Origin: Hemibagrus wyckioides
Taxonomy: Eukaryota > Chordata > Actinopteri > Siluriformes > Bagridae
Length of the DNA: 64,000 nt
Direction of reading: 5' to 3'
Assembly: GCF_019097595.1 (NCBI RefSeq)
Contig: NC_080713.1
Span: forward strand, 3,553,699-3,617,698
Shown: positions 1 through 11,351 of the stretch, one piece after another
How positions within the stretch are numbered: the first letter of the stretch is position 1
Layout: each line of letters opens with the position of its first letter
Translations under genes and position numbers: made by a program
Notes under the pieces: generated by a model
Seen by the model: the letters and a program-made list of their open reading frames with translations, nothing else
What the model was told of the DNA's origin: nothing
Database searches by the model: none

Positions 1-431
1 AATATATTAAAATACAAGTCAGTGATTCAGGTCACTGCTGTTTAGGCCAGCAGAGAAGGCCTTGCTGACCCTGACGGTCCACCACATGTGTAATAGTTGT
101 TGTTGATGAGATTTTTAAGATAAGTTTTAGATACAGTACAGAAAGTTAAAGGTAATTAAAACAGATAAGAAGTAAATCATTTATTAATACACTGTAAAGA
201 TTATAATTGTTGTAATTGAATGGATTGTTGTGTGAGTGAAGGACTTCAGGATGTGTGCTGGAGAGCATAGATACAGACAATTTATCGTCTCTCAGAAAGC
301 TAGGCTCGGGTGAGTGACCGCCTCACGGGTCATCTGTCGGAGAGGTTCTCTGGACAGCGTCAGGATGACCCGAGGGGCAGAGAGCAGAGTAATGCCCTCA
401 ATCAGAATTACAACCAACACCTCCAACATTC
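1..431. other. unique sequence, no gene seen
   Basis: Mixed-composition non-coding sequence. The short plus-strand frame starting at 310 runs into the GA/GT repeat and has no recognisable protein features. Confidence 0.5.
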
Positions 432-583
432 AGAGAGAGAGAGAGAGAGTGTGTGTGTGTGTGTTTGTGTGAGAGAGAGTTGGGGTATGTGTGTTAGAGT
501 TTGAGTGTGTGTGAGTGTGTGTGAGTGTCTTTGTGTGAGAGAGAGTTTCTGTGTGTGTGTGTGTGTGTGTGTTTGTGTGAGAG

Positions 584-619
<36 letters not shown>

Positions 620-695
620 TGTGAGAGAGAGTTGGGGTATGTGTGTTAGAGTTTGAGTGTGTGTGTGTGTGTGTGAGTGTCTTTGTGTGAGAGAG

Positions 696-726
<31 letters not shown>

Positions 727-727
727 T
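432..727. repeat. compound GT/GA microsatellite with duplicated unit
   Basis: Alternating runs of GA and GT. The block around GTTGGGGTATGTGTGTTAG occurs at 479 and again at 631, so about 152 bp of the compound repeat is tandemly duplicated. Open frames here are repeat read-through. Confidence 0.95.
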
Positions 728-794
728 AGAGTTAAATAACAGTGTAATCATGTCCTGTGAGGAATGAGGAGTGTGTTTTCTGTCTTCTTGTGTC

Positions 795-1790
795 TGTATC
801 AGAAAGAGCTCTGAGTAGAACCCCTTTATAAAGATTACTGCATAAAGAACCCCCTGAAAATCCCATTATATTCATGTTTTTACGTTCTCCTTAAAAGTTC
901 TCCTTAAAGGTTCTGCGTAGAACCCTACAACATAATGTTTCTCTATCAGAAAGACGTCCAAGTAGAACCCTTTTAGGAAGCTAGAACCTTTTAAACAGTC
1001 TACATATATAGTCTATAGACAAAAAAAGGGGATATTGTTGATGAAGGAGAACCATAAACGGTTCTAGGATCTGGTGTATCCTTATCAGAAAGGGTTCTCA
1101 GTAGAACTCCTTTATAAACATTACTAAATAAGGAAACTCTTGAGAATGCTTTTTATTCATGTTTTTTAAGTTCTGCTTAACATGATGTTTCTCTATCAGA
1201 AAGAAGTCCAAGTAGAACCCTTTTAGGAAGCTTGAACTTTTTAGGAAGCTAGAACTTTATAGGAAGCTAGAACCTTTTAAGAAGCTAGAACCTTTTAGGA
1301 AGCTAGAACTTTTTAGGAAGCTAGAACTTTTTAGGAAGCTAGAATCTTTTGAACAGCGTACATCTACAGTCTTCAGCTTGTTGATGAAGGAGAACCCAAA
1401 AAGGTTCTGGGTTCTATGTGTGTCCTTATTGGATAGAGATCCAAGTAGAACCCATTTAAGGATGACAAGAACGTCTTCTGATAGCGTACATCCACAGTTA
1501 CCACAAAAAAATTCCAATCTAGAACCCATCATGGATTTTTAGCTAATGTCCCTTTAAAAGAACGAAAAGTAAGAAAAGTTTCTTTGTAGAACATTCCAGA
1601 ACCCGATCAGAAAGGATTTGAAGCAGAACCCTTTAGAACATGAAGACCCTTTAACTATCCAGGACCACAATCTTTATAGAATATTAAAATGGAAATCTAA
1701 AAATGGTGGACGGTTCTTTAAGGAATCTGTGGAGGAACCTAAGATACAGATTACAGATCCACAAAACTCCTGAAGAACCCGAACCTTCAC
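795..1790. repeat. AGAACC-rich tandem/MITE-like repeat block
   Basis: The text is saturated with AGAACC and GGTTCT. A unit of roughly 250-290 bp beginning TATCAGAAAG and GTAGAACCC is seen from 795, again from 1082, and partly from about 1420. Related sequence recurs at 6241-6545 and 37430-37745. Similar AGAACC/GGTTCT elements are common in cypriniform and siluriform genomes as non-autonomous DNA elements. That family link is from memory. Confidence 0.7.
1218..1350. repeat. 18-bp minisatellite inside the AGAACC block
   Basis: About seven copies of an 18-bp unit close to TTTTAGGAAGCTAGAACT. The minus-strand frame over it repeats Ser-Ser-Phe-Leu-Lys because 18 is a multiple of three, so that frame is a repeat artefact and not a gene. 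Confidence 0.85.
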
Positions 1791-2008
1791 AGGAACGCAT
1801 CAGAGGACAATGAAAGGACAGAAGCAGCACTTGTCTGTGTACAAGCATGTTGTGTGTGTGTGTGTGTGTGTGAATGAAATATGGCTGAGAGGCAGAGAAA
1901 GAATAACACAGACTCTCTCCTTCCTGCAGGGCTCAGAGGGTGTCTGGGACCCCGCTGGGCGACACAGGGGTCACGACCCTGTCCATGCAGGGAAGCCTGC
2001 TCTCTCTG

Positions 2009-2041
<33 letters not shown>

Positions 2042-2180
2042 TTCATATGCAGCATGGGAACTACTGAGTGGTGTGAAAGACATGCGTGTGCTCACATGAA
2101 GAAGGACATGAACACACACACACGCACATACACACACACTATGAGAACCAGGGAAAGGTTAGGATTACATGCACCCCCAT

Positions 2181-2213
<33 letters not shown>
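1785..2213. repeat. cluster of GT and CA microsatellites
   Basis: (TG)11 lies at 1851-1872, (AC)10 at 2021-2040, a broken CA tract at 2112-2140 and (AC)15 at 2183-2212, separated by short unique sequence. Overlapping frames in both directions are low-complexity read-through. Confidence 0.9.
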
Positions 2214-2218
<5 letters not shown>

Positions 2219-2229
2219 TGAACACAGTC

Positions 2230-2800
2230 ACTGAACTAAAAATAGATACAACATTTATTTGTTGTTTATTTCTTAAACACAAGAGATTAAGTCAAATAAA
2301 CAAATTATTTATGTATTAATTTACTTTACTTTAATTTAATTTAATTTTTTAATGTATTAATTTAATTTATTTTTTATGTATTATTTTAATTACATTTAAT
2401 TTTACTTTATTTTATTTATTTATTTACTTATTTTTAAATTATAATTCAAACGGATGAAAAATTGTTTCTCTTATGCCTTATAAAAAATTATTTATATTCA
2501 TATCCTGCAAAAGACTAAAGAGTATAAACAACCCCACCCCCCACCCCCCAAAAAAAGAGAAAAAAAAGAAAATGCTCGTTAAAACAAAACATGCAAACAA
2601 AAATAATAAATAAAAAATAAATAAAATAAAAAAGGATTAAAATTGGAGTAAAAAAAAGAAGTAGAAATCATACACTCAGGTGAAAAATTGGGATTATTAC
2701 ACGATCATATACACCAGAGCCAGACATTTTGTTTATATTTTTGTTTGTTGTATTTTAATTTATTTTTGTTGTGAATAAATCAGATTTTTTTTTAAACGTG
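2230..2800. other. AT-rich sequence with TTTAATT and TTTTA runs
   Basis: Low-complexity AT-rich DNA, with TTTAA and TTTAT quasi-repeats at 2310-2440 and purine A-rich sequence from 2530. No gene or motif of note. Confidence 0.6.
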
Positions 2801-3180
2801 TTTCGTGTCTCGTGCTTTTTTTTTTCTTTCTCTACATTGTCTAAACCGGAAATGTCTGAGGGAAAAGGAGAAGGTGGCTCTCCACATGACCCGCACTTTT
2901 AGTCTTCCTTATTTACGCCAATGCTCGTTCCTATGTCGCTCTATAAATAGCCTAAGACGCATTAATGACCTCCGCGGAACCAGCGCGAGCGCCGTGCACG
3001 GCCAAATACTCGGAAATGTTCTATTGTTTAATAAGCTTCAGGTATTGTTTTTATACGTGTTGCTATGGAAACCGCGCCGACTCTCCGACCCGCCTGTCGA
3101 ACCCTCTGACTGATGAAATACCTGTCAAAAACACCGGAAGTGTTACCGAAAATAAATAAATAAATAAATAAACATGTAGC
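2800..3180. other. GC-richer unique island, regulatory-looking
   Basis: A short CpG-containing island inside AT-rich flanks. It holds CTATAAATAG at 2941-2950, ATTAATGA just after it, and an X-box-like GTTGCTATGGAAAC at 3059-3072. The 102-residue plus frame across it has no domain or codon signature. It may be an enhancer or a promoter-like sequence. Confidence 0.3.
2941..2950. promoter_or_regulatory. MEF2-type site / TATA-like element
   Basis: CTATAAATAG matches the MEF2 consensus YTAWWWWTAR and also reads as a TATA box. About 30-60 bp downstream the sequence becomes CpG-rich. No transcript evidence is available. Confidence 0.3.
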
Positions 3181-3247
3181 ACGTGTCCTCGAGGAGATCC
3201 GAGACTTTACACGGTTTCCTGGGTTACTGTTGCACGTGACCAGAACC

Positions 3248-3304
<57 letters not shown>

Positions 3305-3384
3305 AATTGCAACCATTTTTGATAGAAACATCAAAATGATATACAAGGGAAAAAAGTACTCAAGAATATTATCAGCAGTTCAAG

Positions 3385-3418
<34 letters not shown>

Positions 3419-3493
3419 TAAATGTAATGTAATTTTATCAGTTCAGTTGAAAAAACATATTTCAAGGGTAAAAATAAAGGTAAAATATATTCA

Positions 3494-3534
<41 letters not shown>

Positions 3535-3723
3535 TTAAAGTGGGCGAGAAAGCTTCTCAAGTTAATTTTTTTTTTTAATTAACTAAATATAACATCAGCC
3601 AGTTAATAGATTCCTAATTTAAATGAGTGACAAATTCATGTGTTAAATATTTAAATTTATGCAAATTAGACATGTTATGTGTATGGTGGAGAGGCTGAAT
3701 TATTGTATACTGTCAAGTACAAT

Positions 3724-3755
<32 letters not shown>

Positions 3756-3849
3756 CAAATGATTAATGCAGACAATTCACTGACATCTAACCCTAAACCT
3801 ACCCTCAGTAAGCAGAACGAAACCTTCAGTCATTTGGTCCCCAGTAAGA

Positions 3850-3884
<35 letters not shown>
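3248..3884. repeat. TTA, CA, AAT and GA microsatellites
   Basis: (TTA)18 at 3248-3301, (CA)16 at 3386-3417, (TAA)13 at 3495-3533, (AC)14 at 3724-3751 and a GA tract at 3847-3883. The poly-Asn frame on the minus strand is the TTA repeat read backwards. Confidence 0.95.
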
Positions 3885-3887
<3 letters not shown>

Positions 3888-4785
3888 CAGATAGATGGAC
3901 AAAAATGGAGAACCCCAGACAGGATGAGAGCCAAGATGTGATGGAGTGAGAACGGTCAGCTCGCTGTTCTTCTATCAGGTCCCTCCAGATGGCGTTAATC
4001 TCCTTTATGGGGCTTCAAATGATGTTTGACGTCAGAAGCAATAGCTTGTTTGAGCTGTGCTCACTCAGAGTCAGAGCAAAACACACTTCAGTCATTCTTA
4101 CACTACAGCTGAGGAGACGTCCAAAATCCACGTCCAGCGCAGAACAAAGTGGCTTCCAAAAACGCAACATGCAGTTAATAGTCATTCATTACGAAAACGT
4201 CAAGCTTGCGTCTCTTGGATAATCACTTTAACTAATAGACTCTTATAAAAAGAGTGAAAATCCGGTCTTCATCTTTATAATGAACACGTGATCCAGTGAC
4301 GTCCGGAAAAAATCTCTCTGTTTTCACTTTCCTACCTTACCCACAATGCCATTCAACCTGGTGCAATGTGATGCGGCGGTGCTTTAATCCTTTACTCTGT
4401 CCAGCTCTGTCAGTCATTTCCTGGTGTGTTCATTCTGTTCAAACTGATCCAAAAGGTTTAACCTTCATGCTAATACCATAGATCGCTGAGCTAGCTGAGC
4501 CGAGTCGTATAGCCGCATTGCATTCTGGGACTTTGAGTCCAATGTTTTGCACCATTAATACTAATTGTAATAAATTGTGAGGAGAAATGAAGCTTTGCTC
4601 ATTTGTTTTTAGGAGCAGAGAGCAAACCCTGAGCTTATCACTTTTTTTTTCTGTAATCCATCCTGATGTCTTGCTTTAGATTGGAGTCTCATGATTTGCT
4701 CCTGAGGATGGACCACATGGAGATCCATGGGATTGCTGTGGAGGAAACCATGAAGATGGCTTTGGACTGCAATTGTGATGAAAAG
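3885..4785. other. unique sequence, no gene seen
   Basis: Unique non-coding sequence. The stretch at about 3955-4035 has balanced composition and could be a short conserved element. The frames at 3989-4248 overlap each other and show no protein family. Confidence 0.4.
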
Positions 4786-4929
4786 CAGCTTACATTTTAT
4801 ACAATTGAGGGTTAAGGGCCTTGCTCAAGAGCGCTCAAGAGCCCAGTAGAAGACTTTGGTGGACCTGGGACTCGAACTCACAACCTTCTGATCAATAGTC
4901 TAATGTCTAAACCACTTACCACATCCCCT
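4786..4929 (-). mobile_element. tRNA-derived SINE, truncated copy
   Basis: On the minus strand the fragment reads head to tail: GTGGTTTAGACATTAG, then GGTTGTGAGTTCGAGTCCC (a B-box-like GGTTCGA-type motif), then AGGTCCACC, then GAGCAAGGCCCTTAACCCTC and a tail into AATTGTATAAAATG. This is the same family as the copies at 15187-15553 and 21397-21566. A CAAGAGCGCT segment is duplicated inside it. Confidence 0.75.
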
Positions 4930-5117
4930 TGTGAAGTCTTCATCAATGTAGAGATCTTCATAACTTCATATCGTCACAGAAGGAAAATGATTTATAATTG
5001 TTGTTAATCAGATAGAGAGTCTGGTTCTTCTCAAGGTTTCTTCCTCATATCTTTTGAGTATGTTTTCCCTCAGCACCATCACCTCTGCCTTCCTCATTAG
5101 GGATCAAGTGAATGTAT

Positions 5118-5245
5118 AACATTATGACCACCTGCCTAATATTGTGTTTTTTTTTCCACATTTTGCTGCCATAACAGCCCTGACCTCTCGAGGCATAGAC
5201 TCCACTAGATCCCTAAAGGTGTGTTGTGGTATCTGCTACCAAGGT
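5118..5245 (-). pseudogene. Tc1/mariner transposase C-terminal remnant with element end
   Basis: On the minus strand the sequence encodes QIPQHTFRDLVESMPREVRA and then MAAK, the typical end of a Tc1-like transposase, followed by the element end that reads TTAGGCAGGTGGTCATAATG. The same terminus occurs at 13565-13594. Only about 130 bp survives and no catalytic residues remain. Confidence 0.7.
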
Positions 5246-5849
5246 CCTGTGTGTTTGAGATTGCAGTTTTACTTTAACTAATGAAATGATAAGATGATCG
5301 AGGCTCAGTGGAGATACTCTGGAGATGAATATTGAACCCCAGTGCAGTGTAAACGTCACAGAAGGATAACGTCAGTAAGCAACAATCCTGCAACTGCTGG
5401 AGAATTTACAGAGCGATGACCAGCTGCTTAAATCTTCATAATGGCCCGGCTCTTTTTGGGTTTCAGCTGGCCTGGTGAAGATTGGTGAAGACATCTCACA
5501 CACTTCACTCCACGTTTAACACCCAGCTGAGACACGCCACTAAACCGTAACGTGAAGAAATCAGAAGCATGTTAGACACTTCGGGAAAGACCCCAAGTTG
5601 TAGCTGCTGTGACGTTCCAGGACATTAGAAGTAACTCTAAACTGATAGAAAGGATGACGTGTCGTTCTTTAATGGATGAAAATCCTGGGGCTATGAAAGG
5701 AATGATATGAAATAAACAACACTCTGTGCTTCATCACAGCGAGCCCTAGTTTATTACTTTTCTATAGCTGCATGCTGTGAAGTGGATTATTAATCGTGAC
5801 ATAATTGTTACATTATGGTGAAAACGTTCTGCATCTAGAAACATATTTA
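5246..5849. other. unique sequence, no gene seen
   Basis: Moderately balanced unique sequence. The part at 5400-5500 includes CAGCTGCTTAAAT and GGTTTCAGCTGGCC and could be regulatory. No open frame of interest. Confidence 0.4.
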
Positions 5850-5990
5850 TTAATTTTATTTTATTTTATTTTATTTTATTTTATTTTATTTTATTTTATT
5901 TTATTTATTTATTTTTTAATTTAATTTAATTTAATTTAATTTAATTTAATTTAATTTAATTTAATTTAATTTAATTTAATTTAATTTTAT
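5850..5990. repeat. TTTTA then TTTAA pentanucleotide repeats
   Basis: About a dozen TTTTA units (to about 5910) are followed by about fifteen TTTAA units (about 5917-5986). The change of one base per unit shows two phases of expansion. Confidence 0.95.
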
Positions 5991-6240
5991 TTTTTTATTT
6001 TTTTTACTTGACAAAATATAAACCTTGTAAATGTAAAAGCTTTTGTGGAAATTACAGAATAATACCAATTTATTACAGAATAATAGAATTAAAAAAAAAT
6101 CCATAATAACAATATAGAAAGTCTGAAAAAAATGCAAAAATAAAAGTATTTTATTAAGGCTAAATATATAAATTTTTAAATAAAAGTATGTATTTAATGA
6201 AATGATATGAAATGATGACATTATATTTATTTATATATTT
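5991..6240. other. AT-rich sequence
   Basis: Low-complexity AT-rich DNA. The minus-strand frame here is rich in Phe, Ile and Leu only because of base composition. Confidence 0.5.
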
Positions 6241-6545
6241 CAGATTTTTACATTTTAAACTCTTAAAAACAAAAGTCCCAGAAAGAACCAAAATGTTTTT
6301 TTTTTTTTTCAGTGATGTCATTGAAGAACCTCATTTTTGGTTTTCCAAAGAACTATCTTAAAAGAACCCCTTTTTTTCTAAATGCCATAAAGAAGGTTTT
6401 TCTAGTCTAAAAAACCTATTTTCCTCCACAAAGAACCTTTTGTGTAATGTAAATGTTTCATGCGTGTTAAAGAACAAGGTAAGAACTTTTAATGGTTCCT
6501 GATCAGATACAGGTCCATGCAGAACCCTTTTAGGAACTATCGACT
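6241..6545 (-). mobile_element. AGAACC/GGTTCT MITE-like copy
   Basis: The order of TCTTAAAAA, GAAAGAACCAAAA, GATGTCATTGAAGAACC, TTAAAAGAACCCC and ACAAAGAACCTTTTGTG is the reverse complement of the order seen at 37430-37745. Relative to that copy it is inverted. Confidence 0.6.
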
Positions 6546-6870
6546 GTGGGATCTTTAAGGAAATATATTTAAGCGTTGATGCTAGCTAGAAAACAAGGCG
6601 TTTATTCAGATCGGATTTATCAGATCATCAGACGCAGTATTTTCTTATGATCACGTACCGAGGAAATACTCAAAATTTATCAAACATTTATTCACAAAAC
6701 CTCGACTCCGTTATCATTAACTCTCTGTTTCTCGTCCCGGAGTCTTTCCCAGTGAACAAGCTGAAGAAGGATTTATTCTTCTCCCAGAGACAAAAAAACT
6801 GGAATTTTCTGCTGTCTTGTTGAAGTTTAGCGTTGTTATTGGAGGCCTGGCGTTAGGTTTTGTGGTTGGA
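6546..6870. other. unique sequence, no gene seen
   Basis: Unique sequence without repeats or an open frame of note. Confidence 0.4.
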
Positions 6871-6905
6871 GTGTGTATGTGTGTGTGTGTGTGTGTTTGA
6901 CCTGG

Positions 6906-6948
<43 letters not shown>

Positions 6949-7069
6949 GTCTGCCTGTCTGTCTGTCTCTCTCTCTCACTCAATCGGTCTGACTGTCTCT
7001 GTCTGTTTGTCTGTCCATCTCCTTTAGACTCACTTTCTCTATGTTTGTCTATCTCTCTCTGTCTCTCTT

Positions 7070-7107
<38 letters not shown>

Positions 7108-7176
7108 ACACACAATCTCTGTCTTTCTTTCTCTCTCTGTCTCTCTGCCTCACTGTCTCTGTCCCTCTCTCCCACA

Positions 7177-7208
<32 letters not shown>

Positions 7209-7210
7209 GA
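6871..7210. repeat. GT then CT-rich microsatellite block
   Basis: A GT run near 6878-6896 is followed by (CT)n with CTGT interruptions up to 7208. All open frames here (Ser-Leu on plus, Arg-Glu on minus) are the dinucleotide read in codons. Confidence 0.95.
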
Positions 7211-7770
7211 TGAGGTTGGTAACCGTGTCATTTGGCAGATCGTCACTTCTCTGCGCTTGTTGCCCTTTCACCCACACTGCTACACTAAATACCCATAATT
7301 GATGCATCTGTCTGTCACTGGGCAGCATCTGATTTGCTCCTGAGCTCCTGTTTCAGCTCTGCGAGATTGGAACAGACCAAAACCGGAGTCGGATTACAGC
7401 GAACTCACAGCTACCACCAAACCACCGGCTGTCCTGCCTGGGCTTGTGCTGCTGATTGTCCAGCTCGAAAAATCACAGCAAAGTTGATTGATTAAACAGA
7501 AAAAGAAGAAAAAAAAGACTCATGGTTCAAAATGTTTAAAATGACAGTTCTTAGGCTTTTCTGTTATTGCGAGCTTTGAGTAATAAAATGTTCCAGACGA
7601 TCTGCTTCCATATATAGTGTTCAATTGAACGTGAGGAATTCCAGCGCTTTTACAGCAGGCCTGCGCTCTTACTGCGGCGTCATAAAACCCCAGGATGAGC
7701 TGCTGGGCTTTTTACACACCGCAAAGCAGAGCCTTTTTTTTATGAGAGATAGTTCACCTGATTTTAACCA
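7211..7770. other. unique sequence, no gene seen
   Basis: Non-repetitive sequence. The plus frame that starts near 7625 continues into CA repeats and has no family signature. Confidence 0.4.
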
Positions 7771-7775
7771 TACTA

Positions 7776-7924
7776 AACACACACACACACACACGTCGTC
7801 TGGTTCTGGCTGTCATCAGCGAGTAAGCAGACGCAGAGGACAGAGCTCTTATCACTGCATCGTATGTCACTCACAAATCAGCCTGTGCTTGGCCTGGGCC
7901 TACCCCAACACACACACACACACA

Positions 7925-7957
<33 letters not shown>

Positions 7958-8059
7958 GCACATCTATACACACACACACAGAGTCCAGACATCACCCACG
8001 TGGCCGGAGCAGAAGAACTAATAAACAGTGGTGAGAAGGGGAGATCCTCTGTTAGTGAA

Positions 8060-8092
<33 letters not shown>
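7776..8092. repeat. three CA microsatellites
   Basis: CA tracts lie at 7776-7794, 7908-7956 (with a short tail at 7968-7980) and 8062-8092, with unique sequence between. His-Thr open frames are artefacts. Confidence 0.95.
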
Positions 8093-8095
<3 letters not shown>

Positions 8096-8409
8096 GCATG
8101 TGCAGACAGCTTAAATAAATAATATCCAATAATCAAATATACGTGACTCTCATGGTCCAGTGATTGGACTCTGTTAGATCTCTGATAGATAATATAAAGT
8201 AAATAAATTGTATAAAATATAAAATAAAGCTTTTCAGGATTTAATAAAAGTGCTAAAGGAAATAAATCTGTCTGAATATCAATAATAAATATTAAAATAA
8301 GGACCGGACTTATATGATCAGAATTGTTTGGGAATCTGGACCTTGAGTGAGGACAGAGTGGGTGGGGTTTATTCAAGGCCCCGCCCCTAATCACACCTTT
8401 ATAGGTCAT

Positions 8410-10200
8410 AGAAATAAAAATCCACAGAATTTTATTACATTTATTATTTATTACTTGTTAATTGTTTGCTTACCTTATAGTTATTACTCCCCTAATCACC
8501 TATAAATTAATTACTAACCTGTTTACCTACCTACCTACTGACTTTATGACATATTACTAACCTACCTGCCTGTTATTATTTACCTGTTTATTACTAGCTC
8601 AATTACTAGTTTTTGTAACTCACCTATTAATTAATTCAATAATAATTATTTAATTTTAACTCACTTCCTTACTAACTAATCACTGATGACTTAGTTATTT
8701 AATTTACCATTACTTACTTGTGTATCTATTATTTTCTTAGTTAATTATATAATTATAATTACATTCATTTGCTTGCCTACTTTCTGACTTTATTACATAC
8801 CTATTTACTTAGTAATTTATTTATTACTTGTTAAACTGCTGGTTAGTCTAGTAATACATAATTACATAATTAATAAATAAGTAATAACACGTAAATAAGC
8901 AGTGATTTAAAATGTAGTAAAGCTAGTAAGCAAGTCGCAGTGAAGTTATTATTAAGTTGTAAAGTAAAGGAATATGGAATAAATTAAAAGTTAGTGAGTA
9001 AATAATTAAGCGAGCAGGCACTAATGAAGCTAACTAGTAGTGAAGTAAGTAATAAGTAAATTAGCAAGTAAACAGCAAAGCAAATGAATGAGTAACTATG
9101 TCATTAACCTAGAAATTAATTACGTAATTAGTTAGTAAGGAGATGAGTAATAGGTTAAAACTGAATAAACTATTTAGTAATTAATTTATTAGTAAATTAA
9201 TACACAAAATTAATATGCAAATTAATAAGTAGGCAACTAAATAGGTAGTCAACAAGTCAGTAAGTAGGCAAGCAAATGAATTAGTAAGTAGATAATTAAC
9301 CAAGTAACTAATAGTTTGGCAAGGAAGTAGTAGTAAAGTAAATAAATCATAAGTGAGTAATAAGTAATTACTTTAATTAATTAACTAGCTGGTAATTAAT
9401 AGGTGAGGAGGTAAGTAATATGTAGTAAGAAAGTCAGTAGGTAAGCAATAGGTAAGGTAAGTAATAATGAATAAATAATTGCATAATTAATTAAGTAATA
9501 AGGTGAATAATAATTGTGGAAGTAAATAATAGTTAAGTAAAATAAAGTCATGGGTGATAGGCAATAAATAATAAGTGATTAAATAATTAGCAAAGTAAAG
9601 TAGTAAATAATAAGTAATTAGCAACAAAGTAAATAATATATTTTTATATTAATTAACAAGTGATAAGTTAGCCATAAGAAGTGAGAATGTCCGCAGAGAA
9701 GCAAGAAAATTAATAATTAAATGTTAAAATAATGAAATAATTAATTTAAAAAAAAGTTGTGCATAATTATTCAGTTATAAGTCAGTAAGAACAAGAGAGT
9801 AGGTATGTAATAAATAAAAAGTTAGTAATAAGCAAGTAAATAATACGTTTTCATGTTAATTAACTAGTAATAACAGTAAGTGAAGTCATTTGTAGTAAGA
9901 ATGTCTGCAGGGAAACAAGAAAATGAGTAATAAGTAAATATTTAACATGTTATATATTAATGATTATATAGTAAATATATTATAATAATCTAACATATTA
10001 TAGAATAAATAATTAATTAAGTCATTAAGTATTTAAAAGTTATGCATAATTATTTATTCAGTTATAAGCTAGTAATAACAAGTAAGCAAGTATGTAATAA
10101 ATAATACGTTTTGTTATAAATTAACTAGTAATAACAGTAAACTGTAATCAGAGAGTAGGGAAGTCATTCGTAGTGAGAATGTCAGCAGGATGTGTTAAAA
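8410..10200. repeat. degenerate TTAC/GTAA tract with strand switch
   Basis: About 1.8 kb of irregular tetranucleotide-like DNA. From about 8430 to 8850 the plus strand is built from TTAC, CTAC and TTAT. From about 8870 to 10190 it is built from the complements GTAA, AAGT and AATA. No coding potential is seen because stop codons occur in every frame. Confidence 0.75.
9615..10195. repeat. long-unit tandem copies inside the GTAA tract
   Basis: Three copies share a GTTATAAGT-type block, AATTAACTAGTAATAACAG and GAATGTCNGCAGG. The GAATGT anchor lies at 9685, 9899 and 10177, giving spacings of 214 and 278 bp. Confidence 0.7.
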
Positions 10201-10477
10201 GTCTTATATATTTTTACAGACGGTCAAAAGGTGTGAAAAAAATTCACAAGGGTTAATGTCACCGAGACGAGTAAATAGTTCTGAATCTTTATTGAGCGGA
10301 ATATGAAGGAGCAGCTTTTTTGGAAAGCCAGCGTAGCAGCTTCATACGTCAACGATGCAAATTCCCACGCAAGAAGGTTTCATGATTGATTTCCATTTGC
10401 TCTGAAAGTCACTGTGGATTTCCCTGAAAATGAAAGATCCCCATGAAGGAAAGTAGCTGGTTTGTGGAATTCTGCTG
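10201..10477. other. unique sequence, no gene seen
   Basis: Unique sequence without a recognised element. Confidence 0.4.

Positions 10478-10534
<57 letters not shown>
10478..10534. repeat. CA microsatellite
   Basis: About 28 CA units with one AA interruption near 10497. Confidence 0.95.
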
Positions 10535-10536
<2 letters not shown>

Positions 10537-10596
10537 GAAAATCAGTCTAGGAAACCGGTTCCAAGCATGAGACCTGGTGGAACATGTAAACACTGT

Positions 10597-10610
10597 GTTT
10601 CCATGACAAC
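10597..10610. promoter_or_regulatory. RFX X-box-like motif
   Basis: GTTTCCATGACAAC fits the imperfect inverted repeat of RFX X-boxes (GTNRCC, short spacer, RGYAAC) with one mismatch. Binding is inference. Confidence 0.3.
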
Positions 10611-10729
10611 ACATCCCACTTATAGACATTCCATATATCAGGATTTTGAAAAAAAAAAATTTTTGGTCTAAGTAGTCATTTGAGCTCGGGATTGAAGTAA
10701 ATCATGTGGATTGTGTGCTATTAGTAAGC

Positions 10730-11010
10730 ACTTATGTGACCTCATCGCAGCCTGCTCGGACCACACCGAGCGTCCGGCAGCTTGCCGTCCTCCGCGGTTC
10801 GGGGGTGTCGAGGCGTGTTTTCGCTTCGTACTTTACGACGAGGCTTTTTCGGCCTAGAACAAAGGCTGCCTATCCAGCGCTGTATTTATTGTTCATTCAT
10901 CTATCTCTTCCCTTAATCAGCAGAACAACACGCGCACACACATGGCCGGACATGAACGCTCCTCTAAACGTAACCAGATCCAGCTGCTGGCAGGAGCGGC
11001 ACGTTCAGAG
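10730..11010. other. CpG-containing unique island, candidate CNE
   Basis: Balanced-composition sequence with several CpGs, a SOX-type AACAAAGG near 10859 and TATTGTTC near 10886. There is no convincing frame. It looks like a regulatory island, but conservation is untested. Confidence 0.25.
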
Positions 11011-11140
11011 TGAACGCGTTTTTGCCGAAAATAACGTGTGAAATGATGACCGAGAGGCGAAGGATAAACGGATGAGGATAGAAAGTGGCTTGATTATCAA
11101 GGAATACTATCAAAAATCTAGACGCTTGATAAGAGGATGG

Positions 11141-11351
11141 TTTGTGTGTGTGTGTCACAGTGTGTGTATATATATGTGTGTGTGTGTGTGTGAGTGTGTG
11201 TGAGAGCCGGATGCTCTACAAAAGGTGAACTCCAGAATGTCATAATTTATCTCTGGAGTCAGGTTTAAGAGCTCTGTCCCACACAGGAATCCTTCCATTT
11301 CACAACTCTATAACACGACTCCACAGACCTCGCTGACGCTGCATCTGACCT

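Noticed and set aside
494..751. His-Thr-rich protein
   Set aside because: Read-through of GT/GA repeats.
3028..3312. Poly-asparagine protein
   Set aside because: (TTA)n on the minus strand (AAT codons).
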